Below are positions 23,878 to 33,365 of a DNA stretch of 64,000 nt, piece by piece. The DNA lies in contig NZ_JAPEPJ010000002.1 of assembly GCF_026340255.1 (NCBI RefSeq), positions 186,001 to 250,000 on the forward strand, read 5' to 3'. Each line of letters starts with the position of its first letter. Position 1 is the stretch's first letter. The stretch is from Streptomyces sp. NBC_01408 (lineage in GTDB: Bacteria; Actinomycetota; Actinomycetes; Streptomycetales; Streptomycetaceae). The position numbers and the translations under genes were made by a program. Under the pieces are notes generated by a model. The model was given only the letters and a program-made list of their open reading frames with translations, was not told where the DNA came from and searched no databases.

Positions 23878-25134
23878 ATGCCTTCCGGAGTCACTCTTGC
23901 GGTCGTCGGTGCCGGGGACCGCGGGTCCGCGCACGCGCGCTGGGCGCTCGCGCACCCGGAGCGGGCCCGGGTCGTCGCGGTCGCCGAGCCGCGCGCGGTC
24001 CGGCGGGACCGGTTCGCGGCGGACCATGCCCTGGCACCCGGAGCGCTGGTGGCCGACTGGCGGGAGCTGGCGGCCCGCGGGCGGGTCGCGGACGCGGTGC
24101 TGATCTGCACCCTGGACCGGGAACACCTGGAGCCGGTCCTGGCGTTCGCCGCGCTCGGCTACCACATCATGCTCGAGAAGCCGATGGCGCTGACCGAGGA
24201 CGAGTGCCGGCGCATCGTGGCCGCGGTGGAGGACGCCGGGGTGATCCTCTCCGTCGGCCACGTCCTGCGCTACACCGCCTACACGCGGGCGCTGAAAGAG
24301 GTGCTCGACTCCGGCCGGATCGGTGACGTCGTCAGCGTGCAGCACCTGGAACCGGTCGGGTTCTGGCACCAGGCCCATTCGTTCGTACGCGGCAACTGGC
24401 GCCGCGCGGACGAGGCGACCACCATGCTGATGGCGAAGTCCTGCCACGACCTGGACTGGCTCCAGTACGTGCTCGGCGGGCCCCCGGTGCGGGTGTCGAG
24501 CTTCGGCCGCCTCTCCCACTTCCGGGCCGAGAACCGGCCCGCCGGTGCCGCCGACCGATGTCTGGACTGCACGGTGGAGACCACCTGCCCCTACTCCGCC
24601 ACCCGCGACTACGGCGACCGGCTCGCCCAGGGCAGGCACGGCTGGCCGCTGAGCGTGGTGATCGACGAGTTCACCCCGCAGGCCCTGGAGACCGCGCTGC
24701 GGGAGGGCCCGTACGGGCGCTGCGTGTACGCCTGCGACAACGACGTGGTCGACCACCAGGTGGTGGCCCTGGAGTTCGCCTCCGGGGCCACCGCCACGTT
24801 CACCATGACCGCGTTCACCGAGCAGGCGGACCGCCAGACGCGGGTCTTCGGTACGCGCGGCGAACTGCGGGGCGACGGCAGGCAGTTGCGTGTCTACGAC
24901 TTCCTGACCCGCACCGAGGAGGTCGTCGGCCCTGGAACAACGGGGGCGATGGACGCCGCCGGGGGCCACGGGGGCGGGGACGCCGGCCTGATGGACGCCT
25001 TCGTCCGCGCGGTCGCCACCTGCGACCCGGGTCCGGTGCGGTCCGGCCCCCGGGAGTCCCTGATCAGCCACCTGACCGTCCTGGCCGCCGAGCGGGCCCG
25101 GCGCGGGCGCACCGTCGAGACCGTCCGGCTGTGA
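23878..25134 (+). CDS. Gfo/Idh/MocA family sugar oxidoreductase
   Basis: The 418-residue protein has an N-terminal NAD(P) fold with GAGDRGSAHA (11-20), the family motif EKP (100-102) and a C-terminal alpha/beta substrate domain. HDLDWLQYVLG supplies the usual catalytic Asp/His region. A cysteine cluster, CLDCTVETTCPYSA, sits in the substrate domain. Such enzymes oxidise or reduce sugars and inositols in the cytoplasm. The ATG at 23878 was chosen because the Rossmann strand follows at once. It lies on the same strand as the PL8 lyase and probably processes sugars released by it. The exact substrate cannot be read from sequence. Confidence 0.85.
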   Translation: MPSGVTLAVVGAGDRGSAHARWALAHPERARVVAVAEPRAVRRDRFAADHALAPGALVADWRELAARGRVADAVLICTLDREHLEPVLAFAALGYHIMLEKPMALTEDECRRIVAAVEDAGVILSVGHVLRYTAYTRALKEVLDSGRIGDVVSVQHLEPVGFWHQAHSFVRGNWRRADEATTMLMAKSCHDLDWLQYVLGGPPVRVSSFGRLSHFRAENRPAGAADRCLDCTVETTCPYSATRDYGDRLAQGRHGWPLSVVIDEFTPQALETALREGPYGRCVYACDNDVVDHQVVALEFASGATATFTMTAFTEQADRQTRVFGTRGELRGDGRQLRVYDFLTRTEEVVGPGTTGAMDAAGGHGGGDAGLMDAFVRAVATCDPGPVRSGPRESLISHLTVLAAERARRGRTVETVRL

Positions 25135-25194
25135 CCGGCGACGAGGTCGGCAGGCGGCAGGCGGCAGACAGAGCGATCGATCAATTCCCGATCT

Positions 25195-25257
25195 GATCGT
25201 TTGAACGAATCGATTTTTACGCACCTCTTGAGCGCTCGTTCACGTGCGTGCTAGAAA
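25195..25257 (+). promoter_or_regulatory. Promoter region of the PL8 lyase with GATCGTTTGA motif
   Basis: GATCGTTTGA at 25195-25204 resembles the reverse of the TCAATACGATC motif found before the binding-protein and dehydrogenase genes. Downstream, TTGAGC (25228-25233) and TAGAAA (25252-25257) are 18 bp apart and could be -35 and -10 elements. Confidence 0.4.
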
Positions 25258-25308
25258 CCGGGTCAGCGGGGCACCCTCCCACCCCGCGCCCCAGTTTCCG
25301 GAGGCCCC

Positions 25309-27696
25309 ATGTCCACCCCGTGGTCCCGCCGCTCCTTCCTCCACCTCTCCGGCAGCGCCGCACTGCTGACCACGATCCCCTCGACCGGTACCGCCTCCGC
25401 TGCGGGCGACGCGTACGACACCCTCCGTGCCACCTGGCGCGCGACGGTCCTGGGCAGCGGGTTCGACCCGGCAGCCGAACCCTTCGCCGGGAAACTGGCA
25501 CTGACGGGCAGTCAGGCCGTCGAACACCGCGCCACCATGGCGGCCGTGAGCGGCTCGCTCTGGCCCGACCTGCCCCTCACGGTGTCCAGTTCGATCACCG
25601 TCAGCTACTCCCGGCTGGGCACGATGGCCCAGGCGTACGCCCAGCCCGGCACCGGTCTGACCGGCGACCCCGCGCTCGCCGCCGGGATCAAGGCCGGCCT
25701 CGACCACCTCCACCAGCAGGTCTACAACCCCGGGAAGAGCCGGTTCGGCAACTGGTGGGACTTCCAGATCGGCTCTCCGCAGAGCCTGCTGGACACCTGC
25801 ACGATCCTCTACGACCAGCTCTCCGCGGCGCAGCTCGCCAACTACCTAGCTGCCGTCGACCACTTCGTACCGGACTCCTCGGTCGCCGCCTACACCGGCA
25901 CCAGTACCGGCGCCAACCGGGTGGACCTGTGCCGCTCGCTGGCCCTGCGCGGCGTCCTCGGCAAGAACGCGGCCAAGATCGCACTCGCCCGCGACGCCCT
26001 CTCCCCGGTCTTCCCGCTCGTGACGGCCGGGGACGGCTTCTACGCCGACGGGTCCTTCGTCCAGCACACCTACCTCTCCTACACCGGCTCCTACGGCGTG
26101 GTGCTGCTCAGCGGTCTGGCCGCCCTCTTCTCCCTGCTGAACGGCTCCCCCTGGGCGGTCACCGACCCCGAGCGCCAGATCGTGCTCGACTCCGTGGAGG
26201 GGTCCTTCGCCCCGTTCCTGTTCAACGGCCTGATGATGGACGCGGTGTCAGGACGCTCGACGAGCCGGGGCACCGCGAGGACCGGCCCGTACGGGTTCCA
26301 GGGCGGCGACCACGGCCGGGGCCACGGCACCCTCGCCGCCATCGCCCTGCTCGGCACCGCCGCGAGCGGCACGGAGAACCAGCGCTGGCGCGGTCTGGTG
26401 AAGGGCTGGATGCAGCGGGACTACTACAGCCCGGTGCTCTCCGACACCGACCTGGGCGTCGCCGCCCTCGCCCGCCTCAAGGCCGTACAGGACGACACCG
26501 CCGTCACCGCCCTCGCCGAACCGACCGGGCACCGGCTGTTCCCCAGCATGGACCGGGCCGTCCACCGGCGGCCGGGCTGGGCGGCGTCGATCAGCATGGC
26601 CTCGAAGCGGATGGGCCTCTACGAGACGGGCAACGGCGAGAACCTGCGCGGCTGGCACGCCGGGGCGGGCATGCTCCAGTGGTGGGGGAACACCTTCGGC
26701 AACGGCCAGTACACCGACGCCTTCTGGCCCACCGTGGACCCGTACCGGCTGCCCGGCACCACGGTGTCCCGCAAGCCCCTCGCCGACGCGGAGGGCGGCG
26801 CCTGGGGCCTGCCGCGGCCGGACGTCAACTGGGTCGGGGGCGCCACGGACGGGGAGTACGCGTCCATCGGCCAGTTCGTCCGCGGGCTGTCCAGCACGCT
26901 GTACGCGAAGAAGTCCTGGTTCTGCCTGGCCGATTCGATCGTGTGCCTCGCGGGCTCCGTCCGGGGCTCCGACGGCGTCGCCGTCGAGACCGTCGTCGAG
27001 AACCGCAACCTCGGCGCGAGCGGCACCCAGGCCCTCACCGTGAACGGCGTCGCGCAGTCCACCGCGCTCGGCTGGTCGGCCACCCTGAACGGGACCTCCT
27101 GGGCGCAGATGGCCGGCCAGGGCGGGTACGTCTTCCCCGGCGGGACCACGGTCAGGGCCCTGCGGGAGGCGCGTACCGGCTCCTGGCGGGACATCAACAC
27201 CGGTGGCAGCGCCGATCCGATCACCCGCCGCTACCTGACCCTCTGGTTCGACCACGGGGTCGACCCGGCGGACGCGGCCTGCTCCTACGTCCTGATGCCC
27301 GGGGCCACCGTCCAGGCCACGGCCGCGCGGGCCGCCGACACCGGCTGGCTGACGCTCCTCGCCAACGACAACGACCAGCAGGGCATCAGGGTCGCCCAGC
27401 TGGGTGTCACCGCCGTCAACTTCTGGTTCGCCGGGACCGTCGGCGCGCTCACCGCCGACGGGCCGGCCTGTGTCCTGGTCCGGGAGCACGGCGACGGCAC
27501 CGCCACCCTCTGCGTCAGCGATCCGATGCGGGCCCGGACCGGCCTCACCGTCACCTGGAACCGCCCGGTGGCCTCCGTGCTCTCCCGCCCGGCCACCGTG
27601 GTCTCCACCGGTACCGGATCGGCCTTGACCCTCACCTTCGGGGACCTCACCGGGCAGGCCGGTGCCACCCAGCGGATCAGGGTGGCCCTGGGCTGA
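25309..27696 (+). CDS. Secreted polysaccharide lyase family 8 (hyaluronate/chondroitin/xanthan lyase type)
   Basis: This 795-residue enzyme begins with a twin-arginine signal (SRRSFLHLSG, then a hydrophobic core ending near ASA), so it is exported folded. PL8 features follow in order: an alpha/alpha barrel with NWWDFQIGSPQSLLDTC, TGANRVDLC carrying the catalytic Asn, DGSFVQHTYLSYTGSYG with the His/Tyr pair, and GENLRGWHAGAGM before the beta-sandwich half. PL8 lyases cleave uronic-acid-containing polymers by beta-elimination; hyaluronate, chondroitin or xanthan cannot be told apart here. GGAGG precedes the ATG. The gene ends 8 bp from the convergent GH29 gene. Confidence 0.9.
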   Translation: MSTPWSRRSFLHLSGSAALLTTIPSTGTASAAGDAYDTLRATWRATVLGSGFDPAAEPFAGKLALTGSQAVEHRATMAAVSGSLWPDLPLTVSSSITVSYSRLGTMAQAYAQPGTGLTGDPALAAGIKAGLDHLHQQVYNPGKSRFGNWWDFQIGSPQSLLDTCTILYDQLSAAQLANYLAAVDHFVPDSSVAAYTGTSTGANRVDLCRSLALRGVLGKNAAKIALARDALSPVFPLVTAGDGFYADGSFVQHTYLSYTGSYGVVLLSGLAALFSLLNGSPWAVTDPERQIVLDSVEGSFAPFLFNGLMMDAVSGRSTSRGTARTGPYGFQGGDHGRGHGTLAAIALLGTAASGTENQRWRGLVKGWMQRDYYSPVLSDTDLGVAALARLKAVQDDTAVTALAEPTGHRLFPSMDRAVHRRPGWAASISMASKRMGLYETGNGENLRGWHAGAGMLQWWGNTFGNGQYTDAFWPTVDPYRLPGTTVSRKPLADAEGGAWGLPRPDVNWVGGATDGEYASIGQFVRGLSSTLYAKKSWFCLADSIVCLAGSVRGSDGVAVETVVENRNLGASGTQALTVNGVAQSTALGWSATLNGTSWAQMAGQGGYVFPGGTTVRALREARTGSWRDINTGGSADPITRRYLTLWFDHGVDPADAACSYVLMPGATVQATAARAADTGWLTLLANDNDQQGIRVAQLGVTAVNFWFAGTVGALTADGPACVLVREHGDGTATLCVSDPMRARTGLTVTWNRPVASVLSRPATVVSTGTGSALTLTFGDLTGQAGATQRIRVALG

Positions 27697-27704
27697 CGGC
27701 CGGG

Positions 27705-28958
27705 TCAGCCCGTGGCGCCGGCGCTGGGCTGGTCCTCCAGGTCGGGTATCGCGCTGTGGCCCGTGCAGAAGCCGGTGACCTTGGCCAGGCGCCCGCCGGG
27801 GCCGCGGAGCCGGACGGTCAGCTTGGTGACCTCCACGGGCGGGAAGGCGTGGATACGGCGCACGCCCACGGTGGTGCCGGTGGCGATGACCTGGCCGTCG
27901 GCCAGGACCTGGTGCCCGCTGACGAACTGGCCGCCGGTCAGTTCCTCGGTCAGTTCGAGGTGGTCGAGCAGGACGGGACCGGTGAAGCGGGCCGCCACCT
28001 CGCCGTCCGGTCCGACGGCCAGGGTCGAGGTGGCGGGCCGCGCGAACCGGCGGGCGAGTTCCCCGCTGGATTCGAGCAGCCGGGCCCGGTCGGCCGGGTC
28101 GATCCTGCCCGTGCGGTCCGGCGGCACGTTGAGGAGCAGACCGGCGCCCAGTCCGACCGAGCGGTACCAGACGGCCAGCAGGTGCTCACGGCTCTTGAGG
28201 GTGTGCAGGTCGTCGTCCTGCCAGAACCAGTTCCGGCGGATCGGTACGTCGCACTCGGGCGGCAGGTAGCGGGTCCGGCCGAGGGCCGTGGCGCCGTCGT
28301 CGCAGACGCTGATCCCGGTGGAGTCGACGGTGTACCAGCACGGGTCGGCTGCGAGGCCGTCCTCGTTGCCGACCCAGCGGATGGTGGGGATGCCCATGTT
28401 GAACACCATCGCGTCCGGCTGGTGTTCGGCGACGACGGCCATCGCCGCGTCCCAGTCGTACGTCCTGCCCTCGGACCCGGCGCCGTCGAACCACAGCTCG
28501 TACAGCGGTCCGTACCGGGTGCACAGCTCGGTGAGCTGCCTGCGGTAGAAGGCGTCGTAGGCCGCGGGGTCCTCGTAGCAGGCCGCGTTGCGGTCCCAGG
28601 GCGAGAGGTAGAGCCCGAGGCCGATCCCCGCCTCCCGGCAGGCTTCGGCGAGTTCGGCGACCACGTCGCCGTTCCCGTCGCGCCAGCCGGAGGAGGCCAC
28701 CGAGTAGGCGGTGGTGGCGGTCGGCCACAGGCAGAACCCGTCGTGGTGCTTGGCCGTCAGGACGACGTACGCGGCCCCGGCCTCGACCGCGGTCCGCACC
28801 CACTGGCGGGCGTCGAGGTCGGACGGCGCGAAAACGGCCGGGTCCAGGGTGCCGTCGCTCCACTCGCGGCCGCGGAAGGTGTTGACCCCGAAGTGCAGGA
28901 AGAGTCCGAAACCATGGCGTTGCCAGGCCAGTTGGGCGGGGGTGGGGCGGATCGCCAT
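27705..28958 (-). CDS. GH29 alpha-L-fucosidase family glycosidase
   Basis: The 417-residue protein shows the GH29 barrel: FGLFLHFGVNTF at the start, LTAKHHDGFCLW (68-79) and YELWFDGAG with the likely nucleophile Asp158. A C-terminal beta domain follows. It has no signal peptide and so acts in the cytoplasm on imported oligosaccharides. It starts 3 bp after the upstream permease stop, the last gene of the four-gene uptake operon. GH29 enzymes are retaining fucosidases, but many distant members have other specificities, and the pairing with a PL8 lyase makes fucose uncertain. The general acid/base residue could not be placed. Confidence 0.83.
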   Translation of the reverse strand: MAIRPTPAQLAWQRHGFGLFLHFGVNTFRGREWSDGTLDPAVFAPSDLDARQWVRTAVEAGAAYVVLTAKHHDGFCLWPTATTAYSVASSGWRDGNGDVVAELAEACREAGIGLGLYLSPWDRNAACYEDPAAYDAFYRRQLTELCTRYGPLYELWFDGAGSEGRTYDWDAAMAVVAEHQPDAMVFNMGIPTIRWVGNEDGLAADPCWYTVDSTGISVCDDGATALGRTRYLPPECDVPIRRNWFWQDDDLHTLKSREHLLAVWYRSVGLGAGLLLNVPPDRTGRIDPADRARLLESSGELARRFARPATSTLAVGPDGEVAARFTGPVLLDHLELTEELTGGQFVSGHQVLADGQVIATGTTVGVRRIHAFPPVEVTKLTVRLRGPGGRLAKVTGFCTGHSAIPDLEDQPSAGATG

Positions 28959-28961
28959 CGG

Positions 28962-29897
28962 TTACTTCACCGCTCCGGCGGTCAGACCGGAGCGCCAGAA
29001 GCGCTGCAGGCAGAGGAAGGCGATCACGAGCGGGATCACGGCGATCAGCGAACCCGTGATGGCCAGCGAGTACATCTCGGGGCTTTCGGTGATGGAGAGG
29101 TTCCACATGTGCAGGCCGAGGCTGACCGGGTACAGGTCCTTGTCGTTCAGCATGATCAGCGCGCCGTAGAAGTTGTTCCAGCTCGCGGTGAAGGAGAAGA
29201 GGAACAGCGTCACGAAGCCGGGGGCGAGCATGGGCAGGACGATGGAGCGGAAGGTGCGCACGTCGCCCGCGCCGTCGACGCGGGCCGCCTCGATCACCTC
29301 GTAGGGGACGTATCCCTCGGAGAAGACCCGGGCGAGGTAGACGCCGAATGGGTTGACCAGCGAGGGGATCAGCAGCGCCCAGTAGGTGTTGGTGATCCCG
29401 GCCTGGGAGGCGAGCAGGTACATCGGCAGGGTCAGGACGGCTCCCGGGACGAGGACCCCCGCCAGGACGACCCCGAAGAGCTTCTCCTTTCCGGTGAACT
29501 CGTACTTGTCGAACGCGTATCCGGCCGCGACCGAGATCAGGGAGGAGAGGGCCGAGCCGATCACGGCGTAGAGGAGGGTGTTGAGCAGCCAGCGCCCGTA
29601 GATGCCGTCGTCGTGGGTGAACACCTCGTGGATGTTGGAGAAGAGGTTGAACTCCCCGAGGCTGAACCCGTTGGTGCCGAAGAGGTCGCGGCCGTTCTTC
29701 GTGGCGGCGATCAGCAGCCAGCTGACCGGCATCAGGGTGTAGAAGGCCAGCATGAGCAGCACGGCGTTGACGGCGGTCTTCGAGGCCCAGGCCCGCCGGG
29801 GGCGGTGCGGTGGCGCGGGGGCGACGGGGCCGGTGGGGCTGGTGGGGCTGGTCCCGGCCGGTTCGGTCGTGTGCGGGGCGGCGGTCCGCGTGCTCAT
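28962..29897 (-). CDS. ABC sugar transporter permease (MalG-like)
   Basis: The 311-residue product has six predicted membrane spans after a Pro/Thr-rich cytoplasmic N-terminus. The EAA loop that contacts the ATPase reads EAARVDGAGDVRTFRSIVLPML, typical of carbohydrate uptake CUT1 permeases. The ATG at 29897 overlaps the upstream permease stop as ATGA. With that permease it forms the membrane channel for the sugar delivered by the lipoprotein at 30909. No ATP-binding gene is present in the operon, so a shared MsiK-type ATPase elsewhere in the genome is likely, as is usual in Streptomyces. Confidence 0.9.
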   Translation of the reverse strand: MSTRTAAPHTTEPAGTSPTSPTGPVAPAPPHRPRRAWASKTAVNAVLLMLAFYTLMPVSWLLIAATKNGRDLFGTNGFSLGEFNLFSNIHEVFTHDDGIYGRWLLNTLLYAVIGSALSSLISVAAGYAFDKYEFTGKEKLFGVVLAGVLVPGAVLTLPMYLLASQAGITNTYWALLIPSLVNPFGVYLARVFSEGYVPYEVIEAARVDGAGDVRTFRSIVLPMLAPGFVTLFLFSFTASWNNFYGALIMLNDKDLYPVSLGLHMWNLSITESPEMYSLAITGSLIAVIPLVIAFLCLQRFWRSGLTAGAVK

Positions 29898-30820
29898 GAT
29901 TCCTGCCACCGCTTCCCGATCCGGGTGACCAGGAAGGACAGTGCCCCGGCCACGAGCGCCAGGAGCAGTGAGGCGGCGGCGGCGCTCGCGTAGTCCTGGT
30001 CGATGAACGCCTTGCTGACGATGTACATGGTGGGCGACCAGTCGTTGCCGAGGGCCTGTGCCTTGTCGGAGAGCAGCCGGGGCTCGGTGAAGAGCTGGAC
30101 CGCTCCCACGCAGGTGAACAGCACGGTCATGACCACCGAGGAACGGATGATCGGCACCTTGATCCCGAAGGCTGTGCGCCAGGCTCCGGCTCCGTCCACG
30201 GTGGCGGCCTCGATGACCTCGCGGGGCACGGCCTGGAGCGCCGCGAAGAAGATCACCATGTTGTAGCCGATCCACTGCCAGACGGCGATGTTGACCATGG
30301 ACGAGAGGGAGTTGCCGGGCGAGAAGAAGTTCCAGCTGCCGCCGGCGGCGTCGATCCAGTCGATCACCGGGCTGAGGCCCGGCGTGTAGAGGTAGATCCA
30401 GATGATCGCGGCGATCAGCCCGGGTACGGCGTGCGGCAGGAAGAAGGCCAGCTGGAAGAACCGCTTGGCCCGGGCATAGGCCGAGTCGACCAGCAGGGCC
30501 AGCCCCAGCGCCCCGCCGATCATGACCGGGATGTACGCCAGGCAGTACGCGGCGATGTGCAGGAAGGAGGCGCGGAAGGCCGGATCGGCCAGCACCGCCG
30601 AGTAGTTCGCCAGTCCCGTGAAGCTGCGCTCGACCCCGCCGAACCCGAGCCCCGAGGACTGCTCCCGGAACAGGCTCATCCAGCCCGCGTAGGCCACCGG
30701 CGCCACGATCACGACGGCGAACAGGACGAAGAACGGGGAGAGGAAGAGGACCAGGGCGCCGCGTCTGCCGCGACGCGACGTGCTCGCGGCGGCTGCCGCG
30801 GTGGTGGAGGCTGAGGCCAC
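29894..30820 (-). CDS. ABC sugar transporter permease (MalF-like)
   Basis: This 308-residue membrane protein has six spans following an Ala/Ser/Arg-rich N-terminus. It carries the EAA loop EAATVDGAGAWRTAFGIKVPII. The first hydrophobic stretch LFLSPFFVLFAVVIVAPVAY is typical of the MalF-type partner. It lies 88 bp behind the binding-protein gene and overlaps the second permease gene by ATGA, so the order is binding protein, MalF-like, MalG-like, GH29. The two permeases should form a heterodimer in the cytoplasmic membrane. Confidence 0.9.
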   Translation of the reverse strand: MASASTTAAAAASTSRRGRRGALVLFLSPFFVLFAVVIVAPVAYAGWMSLFREQSSGLGFGGVERSFTGLANYSAVLADPAFRASFLHIAAYCLAYIPVMIGGALGLALLVDSAYARAKRFFQLAFFLPHAVPGLIAAIIWIYLYTPGLSPVIDWIDAAGGSWNFFSPGNSLSSMVNIAVWQWIGYNMVIFFAALQAVPREVIEAATVDGAGAWRTAFGIKVPIIRSSVVMTVLFTCVGAVQLFTEPRLLSDKAQALGNDWSPTMYIVSKAFIDQDYASAAAASLLLALVAGALSFLVTRIGKRWQES

Positions 30821-30908
30821 GGGGGTGCTCCTTGGCGGTGCGGGGGTTCGTGACGAGGAGGTGGCCGGGCCGGGCCGGCCACCCCTGCGGGGCCCGGAAG
30901 GGCCGGAC

Positions 30909-32219
30909 CTACTGGCCGGCGAGCTTGAGTCCGCGGCTCTCGATCGCCGTCCGGGCCGATTCCTGCGCCTTGGTGAGGCCGCTCGGCAGGCCGTTGCGTG
31001 CCGCCTCGTCCTTGAAGTCGGCGTTGACCTTCCCCCAGACGGGGCCCCAGGTCCATCCGGGAACGATGGTGGCGACCTGGTCCCCGGTCAGCTTGTAGAG
31101 GTCCTGGCCGCCGAAGTAGGAGGTGTCGAAGGCCTTGGCTGCCACCGCGGCCATCTGCGGGTTCGCGGGCAGGGCGCTGCTGGGGCTCTTCAGGGCGCCG
31201 ATCCGGGCTTCCATGGCCGCCGGGTCGGTGGTGACCCACTTGATGAACTCGGCCGCGGCCTTGGTGTGCTTGCTTCCCTTGGTCACGGCGAAGCTGGTGC
31301 CGCCGAACATGCCGCTGGCCGGGGTTCCCCAGTGGGGGACGGGGGCGACGCCCCACTTGCCCTTGAGGTCCGGCATGGCGGCGATCATGCTGCCCGCGCT
31401 CCACGAGGCGCCCACGACGCTGGCGGTCGTGCCGTCGGCCTTGGACTTGTTCTCTTCCGGGGTTCCGGCGCCGTAGTTGAAGACCAGGTCGTCCTTGAGC
31501 ATCCCCTGCCAGAAGGCGGCGACCTTCTGCGACGGGGCGTCGTCGATCTCCGGCTTCCAGGCGCCGCCCTCGATCTGGAACCACTTGGCGCCGGCCTGCC
31601 AGGAGAGGGTCGCCTGGAGCGGGGTGTCCGTCGGGAAGTTGCCTATGCGCGCCCCGGGTTCGGCGGCCTTGATCTTCTCGGCGGCGGCGCGGTACTCGTC
31701 CCACGTGGTGGGGACGCTGACGCCGTGCTTCTCGAAGAGGTCCTTGCGGTAGAAGTAGACCTGCGGGGTGGCGTCGAAGGGGACGGACCAGGTCTTGCCG
31801 CCGAAGGTCACCAGGTTCTGGACGCCTGCCGGGAAGCTCTTCTTCACCAGGTCGCCGGACGTGGCGGTGAGGTCCTCCAGGTAGCCCTGGCTGGCGAACT
31901 CCGGGACCATGCTGTATTCGACGGTCGTCACGTCCGGGGCGTCGCCCGCCTTGATCGCGTTGCTGATCTTGCTGTATCCGTCGGCACCGCTGGGGATCTG
32001 GGAGAACTTCACCTGGATGTCCTTGTGCGACGCGTTGAACGCGGCCGCCGCGGCCTCGGCTCCACTGGTCCAGGTCCAGTACGTGAGGGTGACGGGCTTG
32101 CCCTCGTCCCCGGCGGCTGCCGAGGCCGGGGAGTCGGATCCGGCGCAGGCGGAGGTCAGCAGGGCGAGGGACACCGCTGCGGCGACCGCACCGTAGGCAC
32201 GCAGGGACTGAGCTTTCAT
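30909..32219 (-). CDS. Extracellular solute-binding lipoprotein for sugars
   Basis: The 436-residue protein begins with a lipoprotein signal whose lipobox LTSAC puts the lipidated Cys at residue 25. A Ser/Ala linker leads into a family 1 solute-binding domain. Typical elements are TYWTWTSGAEAAAAAFN, the VEYSMVPEFASQGYLEDL hinge strand and a late FIKWVTTDPAAM. Such proteins are tethered outside the membrane and hand oligosaccharides to the permeases encoded next. ATG 32219 has AAGGAGC upstream. The ligand is probably the lyase-released oligosaccharide, inferred from gene order. Confidence 0.9.
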   Translation of the reverse strand: MKAQSLRAYGAVAAAVSLALLTSACAGSDSPASAAAGDEGKPVTLTYWTWTSGAEAAAAAFNASHKDIQVKFSQIPSGADGYSKISNAIKAGDAPDVTTVEYSMVPEFASQGYLEDLTATSGDLVKKSFPAGVQNLVTFGGKTWSVPFDATPQVYFYRKDLFEKHGVSVPTTWDEYRAAAEKIKAAEPGARIGNFPTDTPLQATLSWQAGAKWFQIEGGAWKPEIDDAPSQKVAAFWQGMLKDDLVFNYGAGTPEENKSKADGTTASVVGASWSAGSMIAAMPDLKGKWGVAPVPHWGTPASGMFGGTSFAVTKGSKHTKAAAEFIKWVTTDPAAMEARIGALKSPSSALPANPQMAAVAAKAFDTSYFGGQDLYKLTGDQVATIVPGWTWGPVWGKVNADFKDEAARNGLPSGLTKAQESARTAIESRGLKLAGQ

Positions 32220-32302
32220 TGACCTGCTCCTTGGCGAGTTGGCTGAACGGGTTGAATCATTCGCCCCGGCCTATTGAACGTCAAGACCATATGAACAAGT
32301 GA

Positions 32303-32313
32303 TCAATACGATC
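32303..32313. promoter_or_regulatory. TCAATACGATC motif, copy upstream of the binding-protein gene
   Basis: The 11-mer TCAATACGATC lies 84 bp upstream of the lipoprotein start, in an A/T-rich stretch (32240-32320). An identical copy is at 33458-33468 before the 2-hydroxyacid dehydrogenase gene. The shared site suggests a common regulator, which is not encoded in this locus. Confidence 0.5.
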
Positions 32314-32348
32314 ATTCGGCTCGGCCGCCGGGCCCGGGCCACAGGTCG

Positions 32349-33365
32349 TCACGCGGTACGCCGGAGCTCCTCGCGGCGGACCGCGTGCGCGAACGGCAGG
32401 CCCGCGGCGTAGCGGGCGATCTCCTCGACCGCGGAGCCGGCCATCCGGTGCAGTTCATTGCCGACGGAGCCCGCGATGTGCGGGGTGAGCAGCACGTTCG
32501 GCAGGTCGTAAAGCGGGGAGTCGGCCGGCAGGACCTCCGGCTCGGTCACGTCGATGACCGCGTGCAGCCGGCCGGAGACCAGCTCCTCGGTGACGGCGGC
32601 CGCGTCGACCAGCGAACCGCGTGCCGTGTTGATCAGGGTGGCGCCGTCGCGCATCAGCCCCAGCCGCCGGCGGTCGATCATCGCCCGCGTCTCGGGCAGT
32701 TCCGGCGCGTGCAGGCTGACCACGTCGGACGCCCCGCAGAGTGCGTCGAGCCCCGCCTTGCGGGCGCCGAGCGCGGCGGCCTCGGCCTCGCTCACGTAGG
32801 GGTCGTAGAGGATGAGCTGGAGATCGTAGGGGCGCAGCAGTTCGATCACCCGGCGGCCGATCCGGGAGGCGCCCACGATGCCGACGGTGCGGCGGTAGTT
32901 GCCCGCGTGGCCGTACCTCAGATGCCAGTCGTGAGGCCGGCCCCGGACGCTGCGGTACTCCTCCCGGAGCTGCATCACGCGCTTGTTGGAGAGCAGGACC
33001 ATCGCGACGGTGTACTCGGCCACCGGCAGGGAGTTGGCCTCGGCGGCGGTGGAGACGGTGATGCCCCGGTCCCAGCAGGCGTCGGTGACGAGGTACTTGA
33101 CGGATCCCGCGGCGTGGACGACGGCCCGCAGGTGCGGCGCGGCGGCGAGGACGCGGGCGTCGAGGCGGGGCGCGCCCCAGAAGGTGAGCAGCACCTCGGC
33201 CTCCGCCAGCGCCGCGCGGACCTCGGGTCTGCCGAAGTCGTCGGCGATCAGCCCCGGGTCGAGGTCGGCCACTTCGTGGAGCCGGCGGGCGGTCGCGTCG
33301 TCCAGCAAGCGGGGGCCCAGTGCGGGGGCCATCGCGAGCAGGGTCCGCGGGCGGCGAACGGGCAT
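32349..33365 (-). CDS. D-isomer-specific 2-hydroxyacid dehydrogenase family protein
   Basis: The 338-residue enzyme has the NAD fold motif VGIVGASRIGRRV and the catalytic series Arg in INTARGSLVD, Glu in DVTEPEVLP and His in LLTPHIAGS. These dehydrogenases interconvert 2-hydroxy and 2-keto acids in the cytoplasm. The gene precedes the sugar uptake operon on the same strand, with its own A/T-rich promoter on each side. In a locus with a polysaccharide lyase it may act on a keto-acid derived from unsaturated uronates. That substrate is inference. The C-terminus is complete and of normal length. Confidence 0.87.
   Translation of the reverse strand: MPVRRPRTLLAMAPALGPRLLDDATARRLHEVADLDPGLIADDFGRPEVRAALAEAEVLLTFWGAPRLDARVLAAAPHLRAVVHAAGSVKYLVTDACWDRGITVSTAAEANSLPVAEYTVAMVLLSNKRVMQLREEYRSVRGRPHDWHLRYGHAGNYRRTVGIVGASRIGRRVIELLRPYDLQLILYDPYVSEAEAAALGARKAGLDALCGASDVVSLHAPELPETRAMIDRRRLGLMRDGATLINTARGSLVDAAAVTEELVSGRLHAVIDVTEPEVLPADSPLYDLPNVLLTPHIAGSVGNELHRMAGSAVEEIARYAAGLPFAHAVRREELRRTA

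Noticed and set aside
25248..29993. A 1581-codon plus-strand frame across the PL8 lyase and the minus-strand uptake genes
   Set aside because: It is out of frame with the lyase and antisense to the GH29 and permease genes, and its translation has no recognisable domain.
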